Counted from the stretch's first letter, positions 46,498-55,657 are shown. The stretch: DNA of 64,000 nt from Chitinophaga niastensis (GCF_003014755.1 NZ_PYAW01000002.1:868001-932000), one strand, 5' to 3'. The notes: a model not told the origin generated them from the sequence alone. A program made the numbers and translations.

Positions 46498-47388
46498 ATG
46501 ATACACCAGGTAGTTTGTTTTGGAGAAATGTTGTGGGATATTATGCCGGATAAGGAATTACCCGGTGGTGCGGTGATGAATGTGGCCTATAACCTGCAAA
46601 AACTGGGAGATGCCGTATCGCTGGTATCACGTGTGGGTAAGGATGACCGCGGAAAGGCCCTGCTGGATATGCTGGCGGGCTATGGGCTCAATACTTCTCT
46701 GATACAGGTGGACAATATGCATGAAACGGGCAAGGTGTATGCTGATATGACGAATCCGCATGATGTGCATTATGATATCGTATATCCGGTAGCGTGGGAT
46801 TTCATCAGTTGGGAGCCTGCACTGGCAAACCTGTTGCAACAAACCTCTTCCGGGTATCTTGTGTTTGGTAGTCTCTGCTCGCGTCATGATATCTCCCGTA
46901 AAACATTGGAGCATGCACTGGCAACAGACGTTATAAAAGTATTAGACATTAATCTGCGCGCACCGCATTATTCTCAGCCGCATATTGAATGGCTGCTGCA
47001 ACACGCTCATATATTAAAACTGAATATAACAGAACTGGAACTCATCAGTGGCTGGTATGGTTTGTTCAATGATAAAGAATCAGCCGTACGCGGGTTGTCT
47101 GCCCGCTTTAATATTCCTGCCATCGTTGTTACGATGGGCGGCGATGGGGCCATGCTTTTTATGGATGATACATGCCATTATCAACCTGGTATAGCCGTTA
47201 CCGTAGCAGATACCATTGGCAGCGGCGACGCTTTCCTGGCGGGCTTGCTGCATAGCCTGCTCCATCAGCGTCCGACAAAGGAATGCCTTGCTTTTGCCAA
47301 TGCACTGGGTGCGCTGGTAGCGTCTTATCCCGGTGGCTGCCCGGATTATCAGGTGAAGGAGATAGGAGAGATGATGAAGATCGTTTGA
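46498..47388 (+). CDS. PfkB-family carbohydrate kinase (fructokinase-like)
   Basis: A 296-residue ribokinase-fold sugar kinase: FGEMLWDIMPDKELPGGAVM and NVAYNLQKLG (substrate-binding start), VTMGGDGAMLF, and DTIGSGDAFLAGLLHSLLHQ with the catalytic Asp in the anion hole motif GSGD. Short N-terminus and the GEMLWD start suit a fructokinase, but other hexoses are possible. It precedes the mgtA-like gene by 213 bp without a convincing operon link. Confidence 0.88.
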   Translation: MIHQVVCFGEMLWDIMPDKELPGGAVMNVAYNLQKLGDAVSLVSRVGKDDRGKALLDMLAGYGLNTSLIQVDNMHETGKVYADMTNPHDVHYDIVYPVAWDFISWEPALANLLQQTSSGYLVFGSLCSRHDISRKTLEHALATDVIKVLDINLRAPHYSQPHIEWLLQHAHILKLNITELELISGWYGLFNDKESAVRGLSARFNIPAIVVTMGGDGAMLFMDDTCHYQPGIAVTVADTIGSGDAFLAGLLHSLLHQRPTKECLAFANALGALVASYPGGCPDYQVKEIGEMMKIV

Positions 47389-47449
47389 ATACCCCTGCTC
47401 TAATATTTTTCTAATTTATTTCTAACTCCCCTCTAAAAGCCTTTTGTAG

Positions 47450-47601
47450 CGGGCTGGCGTAGCTTTGCAGGGCATTTGAAAAAATAATACCGCACCATAT
47501 GGATAGTGAGCTGTTTTTTTAAAGCGCCAGCCCGGCCTGAACGCGTTCCTGGTGGGACTGGCAGCCCTGTTACTCATCTTTAAAAATAAAAGGAGGTTGT
47601 A
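47450..47601 (+). promoter_or_regulatory. Structured leader of the mgtA-like gene with small-peptide frame
   Basis: CGGGCTGGCG (47450-47459) is the perfect complement of CGCCAGCCCG (47525-47534), giving a 10-bp GC-rich long-range stem. An alternative hairpin would pair CCAGCCC (47527-47533) with GGGACTGG (47553-47560), excluding the first. A TAGCTTTG box at 47460-47467 could be a -7 element. If so the 5' strand of the first stem is not transcribed, so the alternatives cannot both apply. The leader ends in AAAAGGAGG (47588-47596), a strong Shine-Dalgarno sequence for this phylum, 5 bp before the ATG. Confidence 0.5.
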
Positions 47602-47602
47602 A
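47499..47602 (+). CDS. Possible small membrane peptide with -1 frameshift, overlapping the mgtA start
   Basis: ATG GAT AGT GAG CTG TTT TTT TAA starts at 47499, giving MDSELFF. A run of seven T lies at its end. One step back after TTT TTT reads on as LKRQPGLNAFLVGLAALLLI, then FKNKRRL and TAA at 47600-47602. The result is a 34-residue peptide with one membrane segment and a basic tail. The last base of its stop is the first base of the mgtA ATG (TAATG), a coupling arrangement. No ATG, GTG or TTG upstream of the membrane segment lies in the long frame, so slippage, transcriptional slippage on T7 or a base-count error must be assumed. Not an established gene. Confidence 0.4.
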
Positions 47603-50316
47603 TGAAAACAATACTCAAAGACACCAGGAAATCAACTTTGGCCCTCCACGCCAGAAGCAAAGGCGGAATTGCCCCCGATACCAGAGCCGCTACCAGGTTG
47701 AACAACGCCGCCTACCGCGATAAGGACTTCTTCTTTGCCATGCTGGATAGTAGTGATATGGGTCTTACCCCTGAACAGGTACATGAAAAAGGGATACGCT
47801 ATGGCGCCAATGATGTAGACCATGAAAAAGCACCCGCCTGGTACCTGCAACTCCTGCAGGCATTTCTTAATCCTTTTATCGGCGTGCTGATTGTCATTGC
47901 AGTTATTTCCCTCATTACCGATGTATTCCTGGCTGCTCCGGAAGATCGTGATTATAAAACGCTGGTAGTAGTGTCTATCATGGTGATGCTGAGCTCTCTG
48001 CTCCGCTTCTGGCAAGAGTTCCGGAGTAATAAGGCGGCGGAACAGCTTAAGAGTATGGTAAAAACAACCGCTACCGTATTAAGAAAAGGGCCAGGTAAAA
48101 AGGAAGTAGATATCAAAGAATTAGTACCGGGCGACCTGGTATTTTTATCTGCAGGAGATATGATACCAGCGGATTGCCGCATCCTGCAATCAAAAGACTT
48201 ATTTGTAAGTCAGGCGATGCTGACAGGTGAAGCCCTGCCCGTTGAAAAGCGGGAATATACCATTACCAATACCGACGACAGATCTCCGCTGGAGCTGGAA
48301 AATATCTGCTTTATGGGTACCAATGTGGTGAGCGGCACTGCCATGGCCATTGTGGTAACTACCGGCAGCCAAACCTACTTCGGATCTATCAGTAAATCTG
48401 TTACCGGTAAAAGAGCGGAAACGAGCTTTGATAAAGGGGTTAACAGTGTCAGCTGGCTGCTCATCCGTTTTATGCTGATTATGGTGCCGCTGGTACTGCT
48501 GATCAATGGCTTCACCAAAGGCAACTGGATGGATGCATTGCTGTTTGGTATAGCCGTTGCCGTTGGTCTTACTCCGGAAATGCTGCCGATGATTGTAACT
48601 GCTAACCTTGCGCGTGGTGCTATGAATATGAGCAAACGCAAGGTGATCGTAAAACGTTTGAATGCCATTCAGAACATTGGCGCGATGGATATTCTTTGCA
48701 CAGATAAGACTGGTACACTCACCCTGGATAAAATAGTGTTGGAAAGACACTTAAATGTGTTTGGTAACGATGATGATGAAGTACTGAAATGGGCTTACCT
48801 GAACAGTTATCATCAAACCGGACTTAAAAATCTGCTGGATGTGGCCGTACTGGAGCATGTAGAGATACATGACTATTTAAAGGTAGCAGACTATTTTAAA
48901 AAGGTGGATGAAATCCCTTTTGATTTTCAGAGAAGAAGAATGTCTGTTATCCTGGAACAACGGAATAATAAACATTTGCTGATCTGCAAAGGTGCGGTGG
49001 AAGAAATCCTGGATCTGTGCACACATGCTTTTGATCCGGGTGAAGACCGGCAGCTGCATATTGAAAATGATAAGATCATTCCTATTGATGCCGCTATGCG
49101 GGAAGGTATTTTGAAAACATCCAGGAAGCTGAATGAAGAAGGCTTGCGGGTACTGCTGGTAGCTATCAAAGAATGTGATGAAAGACCACTGAACTACTCC
49201 GTGGCGGACGAAAATAATATGGTACTGACAGGCTTCATCGGTTTTCTTGATCCGGCAAAGCCCTCTGCCAAACCATCTATTGAAGCATTGCATAAGCTGG
49301 GTGTAACCTTAAAGGTATTAACCGGCGATAATGAAATTGTGACCAAAAAGATCTGTCATGATGTTGGGATTCCTATTAACAGCATCTTACTGGGCAACCA
49401 GCTGGATATGCTTTCAGACAAGGATCTGACCAGTCAGATAGATGATATTAATATATTCGCGAAACTGAGTCCTGCCCAGAAAAGCCGCGTGGTAAGGGTA
49501 TTACAGGCCAAAGGACATACCGTAGGGTTTATGGGCGATGGTATCAATGATGCAGCCGCTTTGCGCGATGCAGATGTGGGCATCTCTGTAGATACAGCGG
49601 TAGATATTGCAAAGGAAAGCGCTGATATCATCTTACTGGAAAAAGATTTAATGGTACTCCGTAAAGGGGTGATCTATGGCCGCAGAACTTTTGGTAATAT
49701 CATCAAGTATATCAAAATGACCGCCAGCAGCAACTTCGGGAATATGTTCAGTATGCTGGGCGCCAGTGCACTACTGCCTTTTCTGCCTATGTTACCGGTG
49801 CAGATCCTGATTCAGAACCTGTTGTATGATATCTCACAGATATCTATACCATGGGACAGGATGGATGAAGACTACATTGAAAAGCCCCGTAAATGGGAAG
49901 CCGGAGGGATCGCACGTTTTATGGTGTTCATAGGTCCTATCAGTTCTATCTTTGATTACATTACCTTTTTTGTGATGTTCCAGGTTTTTAAGGCTAATTC
50001 ACCGGAGCACCAACACCTGTTTCAATCCGGCTGGTTTATTGAAGGGTTGCTATCGCAAACACTGGTAGTGCATATGATCCGTACCCGCAAGATTCCCTTT
50101 ATTCAAAGCTGGGCTACTGCACCGGTACTGGCACTTACCACGGCTATTATGGCTATCGGTATCTTTATTCCTTTCTCTCCGTTTGCGGCGGGTTTGAAGC
50201 TGGAACCATTGCCAATGGCTTATTTCCCATGGCTGATAGGTATCCTGCTGGTATATTGTCTGCTTACACAACTGGTGAAGACCTGGTTCATAAAGAAGTT
50301 CCACCAATGGTTGTAA
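47602..50316 (+). CDS. mgtA: Magnesium-translocating P-type ATPase (MgtA type), 904 aa
   Basis: A class IIIB P-type ATPase, longer than its paralogue at 37-39 kb by an N-terminal extension of about 50 residues rich in Arg/Lys (TRKSTLALHARSKG). Phosphorylated Asp368 in LCTDKTGTLTLDKI, actuator MLTGEALPVEK, hinge KVLTGDNEIVTKK, and GDGINDAAALRDADVGISVD. Imports Mg2+ across the inner membrane. The start is fixed by AAAAGGAGG five bases upstream and by the overlap with the small-peptide stop. Transcription ends at the hairpin at 50357. Confidence 0.93.
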   Translation: MKTILKDTRKSTLALHARSKGGIAPDTRAATRLNNAAYRDKDFFFAMLDSSDMGLTPEQVHEKGIRYGANDVDHEKAPAWYLQLLQAFLNPFIGVLIVIAVISLITDVFLAAPEDRDYKTLVVVSIMVMLSSLLRFWQEFRSNKAAEQLKSMVKTTATVLRKGPGKKEVDIKELVPGDLVFLSAGDMIPADCRILQSKDLFVSQAMLTGEALPVEKREYTITNTDDRSPLELENICFMGTNVVSGTAMAIVVTTGSQTYFGSISKSVTGKRAETSFDKGVNSVSWLLIRFMLIMVPLVLLINGFTKGNWMDALLFGIAVAVGLTPEMLPMIVTANLARGAMNMSKRKVIVKRLNAIQNIGAMDILCTDKTGTLTLDKIVLERHLNVFGNDDDEVLKWAYLNSYHQTGLKNLLDVAVLEHVEIHDYLKVADYFKKVDEIPFDFQRRRMSVILEQRNNKHLLICKGAVEEILDLCTHAFDPGEDRQLHIENDKIIPIDAAMREGILKTSRKLNEEGLRVLLVAIKECDERPLNYSVADENNMVLTGFIGFLDPAKPSAKPSIEALHKLGVTLKVLTGDNEIVTKKICHDVGIPINSILLGNQLDMLSDKDLTSQIDDINIFAKLSPAQKSRVVRVLQAKGHTVGFMGDGINDAAALRDADVGISVDTAVDIAKESADIILLEKDLMVLRKGVIYGRRTFGNIIKYIKMTASSNFGNMFSMLGASALLPFLPMLPVQILIQNLLYDISQISIPWDRMDEDYIEKPRKWEAGGIARFMVFIGPISSIFDYITFFVMFQVFKANSPEHQHLFQSGWFIEGLLSQTLVVHMIRTRKIPFIQSWATAPVLALTTAIMAIGIFIPFSPFAAGLKLEPLPMAYFPWLIGILLVYCLLTQLVKTWFIKKFHQWL

Positions 50317-50356
50317 TGGCCTTGTTTTAGGTTTGTTCTATTGTTTGTAATAATGT

Positions 50357-50414
50357 GTGTTGTGATGATGCATTTCTTTTATATGAAGAGAGGCATTATC
50401 ACAACACTTTTTTT
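50357..50414 (+). terminator. Intrinsic terminator after the mgtA-like gene
   Basis: GTGTTGTGATGATGC (50357-50371) pairs with GCATTATCACAACAC (50393-50407) with one mismatch and is followed by seven T (50408-50414). Confidence 0.88.
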
Positions 50415-50622
50415 GTGCAGATATTTTGAAAAAAAAGGTATGTAAAAATGAACAATTTATAACGACCTGCGTTTGTTCAGGTAAAGGAATGGCTTTTATA
50501 GCAGATTATTAAAATATATACCCCGACAGCATTAGCAACCGAATAGACTTACCAATTATTGTCATGCTCCGGAATCGATGTGTACTGGCATTTTAGGATT
50601 TCCTTCTTAATTAAATGCGGCT
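50415..50622. other. Gene-free region before the OmpA gene
   Basis: Nothing clear is seen apart from a weak CCTG...CAGG inverted pair near 50465-50480. It should contain the promoter of the downstream gene; no good -7/-33 pair was found. Confidence 0.4.
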
Positions 50623-52599
50623 ATGAAAAAAGTTTGTGTCATCTTAATACTTTGTTTGCAGGCGCAGTATATATGGGCCCAGGAACAAAAATCTCTTGAG
50701 CAACAGGCAACGATCTATTACCTGCAACATGATTATGCGAGGGCTGCCAATCTTTATAAAAGACTGGCCCAAAAGAAAAAGGTAAAAATAAAAACGCTGG
50801 AACGCCTGGCAGACTGCTACCGGCAGACAAATGCATACACCGATGCTGCCGGCTGGTATGGCAAGTTGGTAACCATGCCGGATACAAAGCCAGAGGACGG
50901 CCTGTATTACGGGGATATGCTCAAAAGCCTGGGCAGATACGAAGAAGCAAAAACCGCCTACACACAATATGCACAAAAAAACAATCAGCCCCAACAAGTG
51001 GCAAACCGCATTGCAGGCTGCGATGCAGCCATGCAGTGGATACAACATCCTACCAGGGATGATATCCGTAATGTAACAAGACTTAATACAACCAAATCTG
51101 ATTGGGGAGCTACCTGGTATCCCAAAGGGATTGTGTTTATGTCGGATTCGTTATTACGTGATCAACTGGCACATGGCAGCGAAGTGGATAAAAATAAGTA
51201 TGGTCGTACCAATTATTCTTACTACAAATTATACCTGGCAGATAGCAGCAATTATGGAAATGTGTACCTGAGCGATCTCTCTGCAACGTTTAACCAGTAC
51301 CGTTACCACGTGGGACCAGTAACATTTGATAAAGGTTACCAGACCGCCTGGTTTACAGTAACAGATCCGGACCGCCGCATCGCCGTGCAAAAAGAGAAGA
51401 TAGAGAAAGTAGTCATATCCGGCAGCCGGCGGTTGGAGTTGTATAGTAGCCGCAAAGATTCCAGTGGGAAATGGATGCAGCCAACTGCTTTTGCATATAA
51501 TCAACCTGATAAATATTCAGTAGGACATGCAGCCCTCAGCAAAGACGGCAGCATATTATATTTTGCTTCCGATATGCCGGGGGGACAGGGAGGTACTGAT
51601 ATCTGGTATAGTGAACGGCAAACAGATGGCAACTGGGGAACACCTCAAAATTGCGGGCCGGCTATTAATACCAGTGAAGAAGAAGAATTTCCTACCATTG
51701 CGCCGGATGGTAATCTTTATTTTTCCAGCAAAGGCCTTGTAGGCATGGGCGGATTTGATATCTTCAAAGCCAATGGTAGTAAGGCGCAATGGAGTACGCC
51801 GGAAAACCTGCATTATCCCATGAATACTTCCGGAGATGATTTTTATTTTGTCAGCAGGGAAGATGGCAGCGGATATCTTTCATCTAACCGGACCGGAGGA
51901 AAAGGCGATGATGATATTTATGCCTGGCATGCACCGGAAACACCATCTTTAACACCCATTACACCACCTGCATTGCAGATTCCTTTTGAAGGCACTGTAT
52001 GTCCGCGGTACTATGGCGCCTGTATATACCTGTACAACAGGCAGCGTGGTATAGGTTGGTGCTTTATGGCAGATCCGGGCAGAACCATCAGCATCATGCT
52101 GGAAACAGAAACAGATTATGTTATCCGTATTACGCCTAATGGTAATCGCGCTAAAGACAGTATTGAATTTAACACTCGTGGACTGAAAGGACCGGATGTA
52201 TTGAAAAAGGATATTTGTCCGGAGAATAAAATGAAAGCAGGCGCTGTTTTCATCATCAAAAACCTTTATTACGATTTTAATAAATCAAATATCCGTCCGG
52301 ATGCAGCCCTGGTGCTCGATAGCCTGGCAGAAGTCTTACGGTCGCATCCTACTGTAAAAATTGAATTAGGTGCACATACTGATAGTCGCGGTAGCAATAA
52401 ATATAACCTGCAACTTTCTCAGCAGCGCGCCAATGCAGCAGTGAAATACCTGGTCGGCCGGGGCATATCACGCAACAGGTTAGTAGCTAAAGGGTATGGC
52501 GCTACTCAATTACTGAATCGTTGCAGGAAAGGCGTAGCATGTAGTGAGGAAGAGCAGCAGGAAAACAGGAGAACAGCTATAAAAGTACTCAGAGAGTAA
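50623..52599 (+). CDS. TPR / PD40 / OmpA-domain outer-membrane protein
   Basis: A 658-residue exported protein with signal peptide (KVCVILILCLQAQYIWAQ). Residues 25-130 form TPR-like repeats (LQHDYARAANLYKRLAQ, LGRYEEAKTAYTQYAQ). Residues 280-440 hold WD40-like PD40 blades (AALSKDGSILYFASDMPGGQ, FPTIAPDGNLYFSSKGLVG, GSGYLSSNRTGG). The C-terminal OmpA domain (residues 545-658) has YYDFNKSNIRPDAALVLDSL and the peptidoglycan-binding TDSRGSNKYNLQLSQQRANA. This layout is common for cell-wall-tethered envelope proteins of the phylum, some linked to secretion or gliding; no partner genes are beside it. Confidence 0.88.
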   Translation: MKKVCVILILCLQAQYIWAQEQKSLEQQATIYYLQHDYARAANLYKRLAQKKKVKIKTLERLADCYRQTNAYTDAAGWYGKLVTMPDTKPEDGLYYGDMLKSLGRYEEAKTAYTQYAQKNNQPQQVANRIAGCDAAMQWIQHPTRDDIRNVTRLNTTKSDWGATWYPKGIVFMSDSLLRDQLAHGSEVDKNKYGRTNYSYYKLYLADSSNYGNVYLSDLSATFNQYRYHVGPVTFDKGYQTAWFTVTDPDRRIAVQKEKIEKVVISGSRRLELYSSRKDSSGKWMQPTAFAYNQPDKYSVGHAALSKDGSILYFASDMPGGQGGTDIWYSERQTDGNWGTPQNCGPAINTSEEEEFPTIAPDGNLYFSSKGLVGMGGFDIFKANGSKAQWSTPENLHYPMNTSGDDFYFVSREDGSGYLSSNRTGGKGDDDIYAWHAPETPSLTPITPPALQIPFEGTVCPRYYGACIYLYNRQRGIGWCFMADPGRTISIMLETETDYVIRITPNGNRAKDSIEFNTRGLKGPDVLKKDICPENKMKAGAVFIIKNLYYDFNKSNIRPDAALVLDSLAEVLRSHPTVKIELGAHTDSRGSNKYNLQLSQQRANAAVKYLVGRGISRNRLVAKGYGATQLLNRCRKGVACSEEEQQENRRTAIKVLRE

Positions 52600-52649
52600 A
52601 TATACTTTTAGTAAGCTTTTCGATATTACGCCGGGTAGTTTACCGAAAT

Positions 52650-52687
52650 AATAAAAGCATTACTGTAAGTACAGCAATGCTTTTATT
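52650..52687. terminator. Bidirectional terminator-like hairpin
   Basis: AATAAAAGCATTACTGT (52650-52666) pairs with ACAGCAATGCTTTTATT (52671-52687) with one mismatch, between the convergent OmpA and DUF1579 genes. Confidence 0.85.
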
Positions 52688-52704
52688 GGTGGGGTAGCAA
52701 GTAA

Positions 52705-53277
52705 TCATTTGCGTGTAAAATTTATCTCCATTTCTTTAAATTCTTTACCATCAGCAGTGCGGTACATTTCCATGAGCTGGTGGCCATCATCCTTCCATTT
52801 CATTACTTCCCGGATGTTCATTTCCTTGCCGGAAACAGGATCCTTCACTTTGCCGTTTAATTCCAGGGCCATGGCATCCTGGTTCCATCTGCCTTCCAGT
52901 ATCATCATACCGGTACTCATGTTATCTATCCATGAACTGATAAATACCTTGCGGGAATTATCATAAGCAAGGGTGCCTATTCCTTCAAATGGCATTCCCA
53001 TCATGGTGGCGGTAAAGCGGCTGTCCTGGTAGCGGCCGCCCAATATCATTTTGTTGGTGCAGGTACCGGTAGCTTTTGTAGGTGGTGCTCCGGGGCGCTC
53101 CCAGAAAGTCATGTCAGTAATCCAGTCACCATCGGCTTTAGCCATACTTTGATGATTCGGGCCTGGCGTCATATATTCCATCCAGGCTTTTTGTGCGGCA
53201 GCAGAATCCTGCTGTGCAAATGCGTTTGTGGTTATTAACAGGCATAACGCAGCTGTTAACAGATAGATTGTTTTCAT
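52705..53277 (-). CDS. DUF1579 family secreted protein
   Basis: A 190-residue protein with signal peptide (IYLLTAALCLLITTNAFA) and the DUF1579 lipocalin-like pattern: GPNHQSMAKADGDWITDMTF, GRYQDSRFTATMMGMPFEGI, LAYDNSRKVFISSWIDN and LEGRWNQD. Predicted periplasmic and probably ligand-binding; its function is unknown. Confidence 0.85.
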   Translation of the reverse strand: MKTIYLLTAALCLLITTNAFAQQDSAAAQKAWMEYMTPGPNHQSMAKADGDWITDMTFWERPGAPPTKATGTCTNKMILGGRYQDSRFTATMMGMPFEGIGTLAYDNSRKVFISSWIDNMSTGMMILEGRWNQDAMALELNGKVKDPVSGKEMNIREVMKWKDDGHQLMEMYRTADGKEFKEMEINFTRK

Positions 53278-53382
53278 GATGTGCAGCTGTTTTAATTGAA
53301 GTTAAAAATGGGGTATGACAATAAATGTTTTGACAATTAAAGGCTAAGTTAATTATTTAATGATCGCAGCGAATGATACATG

Positions 53383-53418
53383 TTGCACCGTATAGAAATG
53401 CCTAACTTTGATAGGCAT
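53383..53418 (+). promoter_or_regulatory. Promoter with overlapping palindrome, FAD oxidoreductase gene
   Basis: TTG at 53383-53385 and TAACTTTG at 53403-53410 form a near-consensus promoter with a 17-bp spacer (19 is usual). A perfect inverted repeat ATGCCTA (53398-53404) / TAGGCAT (53412-53418) wraps round the -7 box and would make a natural operator. Confidence 0.45.
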
Positions 53419-53438
53419 GGGTATCATCGAATAGCATT

Positions 53439-54857
53439 ATGGAAACAAAAGATGTTGATGCGATAGTCGTAGGGTCTGGCCCCAATGGTTTAGCTGCAGC
53501 CATCACGCTGCAGGAGGCGGGCGTGTCCGTATTATTGCTGGAAGCAAAAGATACCCTTGGCGGCGGCATGCGTACAGAGGAGCTCACGTTGCCGGGGTTT
53601 TACCACGACGTATGCTCTGCAGTGCATCCTATGGCAATGGGTTCTCCCTTTTTTGCAGCGTTGCCGCTGGCTGATTATGGTCTTCAGTTTATTCATTCCC
53701 CGTTGGCGGCTGCTCATCCGTTTGATAATGGCACCGCTGCTTTCCTTTCGAGATCATTAGAAGAAACAGCAGCAGCTTTGGGGGTAGATAAAAAAGTATA
53801 CCTGGAGCTGATTAAACCGGTAGCAGATCATTGGGAAGAGATTGCCGCAGATAGTATGGGGCCATTGGCATTTCCCCGTCATCCCCTTATCATGGCCCGG
53901 TTTGGAATGAATGCATTGCGTTCGGCGGCAGGGTTATCAAAAAGATTTTCTACGATGGAAGCAAGAGGTTTGTGGGCGGGCATGTGTGCACATGCTATAC
54001 AACCACTGACCAATCTGGCTACAGCTGCTATTGGCATTATTTTATCTGCGGCCGGACATCGGCATGGATGGCCTGTTCCCAAAGGCGGCTCGCAGGCTAT
54101 TACCCATGCATTAGCCGCTCATTTCCTCACCTTAGGCGGCGAATTTCAAACAGGCGTTACCGTTAGGACGCTGGATGAGTTGCCTTCGCACCGTGCATTG
54201 CTGTTTGATCTTACGCCTAAGCAGCTGCTAACTATTGCCGGGGATAAATTTTCTGATCCATACAAACGGCAGTTGTCCCATTACCGTTATGGTCCGGGCG
54301 TATTTAAAATTGACTGGGCCCTTAGCGGCCCTATTCCTTTTACTGCGCCGGAATGCAGGCAGGCAGCGACGGTGCACCTGGGTAATACATTCGAAGAGAT
54401 TGCTTTGTCGGAGCATAATGCCTATGCCGGAAAACATAGCGTGGCACCTTTTGTACTGCTCTCGCAGCAAAGTTTATTTGATGAAAGAGCACCCGCCGGA
54501 AAACATACTGCCTGGGCTTATTGTCATGTGCCCAATGGCTCGGAGGTAGATATGACCAATGTTATTGAAAGACAGGTAGAACGTTTTGCACCCGGCTTCC
54601 GGGAACTGATCCTGGCAAAACATACCATGAATACCCGGCAAATGGAGGCTTATAATCCAAATTATGTAGGTGGTGATATCAACGGTGGCATCATTGATAT
54701 CAGGCAACTCTATACGCGTCCTGCATTGCGTGTATCTCCTTACCGTACTTCTGCCAAAGGAATTTATATCTGTTCTTCCGCTACACCTCCTGGTGGTGGC
54801 GTACATGGCATGTGCGGGTATCATGCTGCTAAAACAGTACTGAAAGATATTTTTTAG
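53439..54857 (+). CDS. FAD-dependent oxidoreductase, phytoene desaturase-like
   Basis: A 472-residue flavoprotein with the N-terminal dinucleotide-binding motif DAIVVGSGPNGLAAAITLQE (GxGxxG then Glu at LLLEAKD) and the adjacent GGGMRTEEL. The C-terminal VSPYRTSAKGIYICSSATPP then GGGVHGMCGYHAA contains the second FAD-binding segment. This matches the NAD(P)/FAD-dependent oxidoreductase group related to carotenoid desaturases and retinol saturase. No carotenoid genes neighbour it, so the substrate is open. Confidence 0.85.
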   Translation: METKDVDAIVVGSGPNGLAAAITLQEAGVSVLLLEAKDTLGGGMRTEELTLPGFYHDVCSAVHPMAMGSPFFAALPLADYGLQFIHSPLAAAHPFDNGTAAFLSRSLEETAAALGVDKKVYLELIKPVADHWEEIAADSMGPLAFPRHPLIMARFGMNALRSAAGLSKRFSTMEARGLWAGMCAHAIQPLTNLATAAIGIILSAAGHRHGWPVPKGGSQAITHALAAHFLTLGGEFQTGVTVRTLDELPSHRALLFDLTPKQLLTIAGDKFSDPYKRQLSHYRYGPGVFKIDWALSGPIPFTAPECRQAATVHLGNTFEEIALSEHNAYAGKHSVAPFVLLSQQSLFDERAPAGKHTAWAYCHVPNGSEVDMTNVIERQVERFAPGFRELILAKHTMNTRQMEAYNPNYVGGDINGGIIDIRQLYTRPALRVSPYRTSAKGIYICSSATPPGGGVHGMCGYHAAKTVLKDIF

Positions 54858-54932
54858 TATTTATTATCCGGGAAAGAGCAACAGCGTTAAGAAGCAGTAT
54901 GATTTATATTAAAGTACACGGAAAAAATGACG

Positions 54933-54958
54933 ACCGTATATCTTCACAGATATACGGT
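54933..54958 (+). terminator. Hairpin terminator
   Basis: ACCGTATATCT (54933-54943) pairs perfectly with AGATATACGGT (54948-54958); AT-rich and T-rich sequence follows. It is downstream of the FAD oxidoreductase gene. Confidence 0.75.
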
Positions 54959-55042
54959 TTATTTATATTTTTTTACGTAAAACATAAAAAAATAGTTGTT
55001 TTGGATAAAATAATTGTCGTAGATTTATAAAAAAATAAAACT

Positions 55043-55657
55043 ATGAACCGTCTGTTTATTAAGATATTGAAGTTCGTGGTGAATGCAGCCTGGTATATAT
55101 TTATACCATTAATGGGCATTGTGAGTGTAGTAATTGCTGTTAAGATCTGGCAAATGGGTTATCTGATCTGGGATATCCCGGTATACATTAAGCAGGTAAA
55201 TAATTTACCTGCGATTCAATCATCGGGTGCTTCTTTTCAATACCTGGGACTTAACAATGCGGCAGCTGTATTGAAAGTAAAAGTAAAGCTCACGCCTTTG
55301 CTGGTAGCAAATGTGGTGATATTTTTCAGTGCTTCCATGTTCCTGTTATTTGGCATCTTACATCAGCTCCGTAAAATTTTAAATTCCCTGAAGGCCAATA
55401 CTCCTTTTGCCTTTGAGAATGTAAGACGGCTGCGTTTAATCAGCCTGTTTGTTTTCATGATGACGGTGCTGCAGTTTATTGATAGTGTGCGCAACTATTT
55501 CCTGCTGCCACCTGATTTCCCCGGCCTGGCCGATGTTTACCGGATTCAGATCTACTGGGGCTTTCAGCCCATTATAATCAGCATTGTGGTGTTTGTATTG
55601 TCTGAGATTTTCAGACAGGGATATCATTTGAAAACGGATAATGAATCTTTTGTATAA
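55043..55657 (+). CDS. DUF2975 family membrane protein
   Basis: A 204-residue inner-membrane protein with four transmembrane helices (AAWYIFIPLMGIVSVVIAVK, VVIFFSASMFLLFGIL, LRLISLFVFMMTVLQF, and the last before the C-terminal tail) and the family's cytoplasmic loop ILNSLKANTPFAFENVRRLR. It partners the small XRE gene, as in the YoaS-YozG pairs of Firmicutes. A TTG-N21-TAGATTTA promoter candidate lies at 54996-55027. Confidence 0.85.
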   Translation: MNRLFIKILKFVVNAAWYIFIPLMGIVSVVIAVKIWQMGYLIWDIPVYIKQVNNLPAIQSSGASFQYLGLNNAAAVLKVKVKLTPLLVANVVIFFSASMFLLFGILHQLRKILNSLKANTPFAFENVRRLRLISLFVFMMTVLQFIDSVRNYFLLPPDFPGLADVYRIQIYWGFQPIIISIVVFVLSEIFRQGYHLKTDNESFV

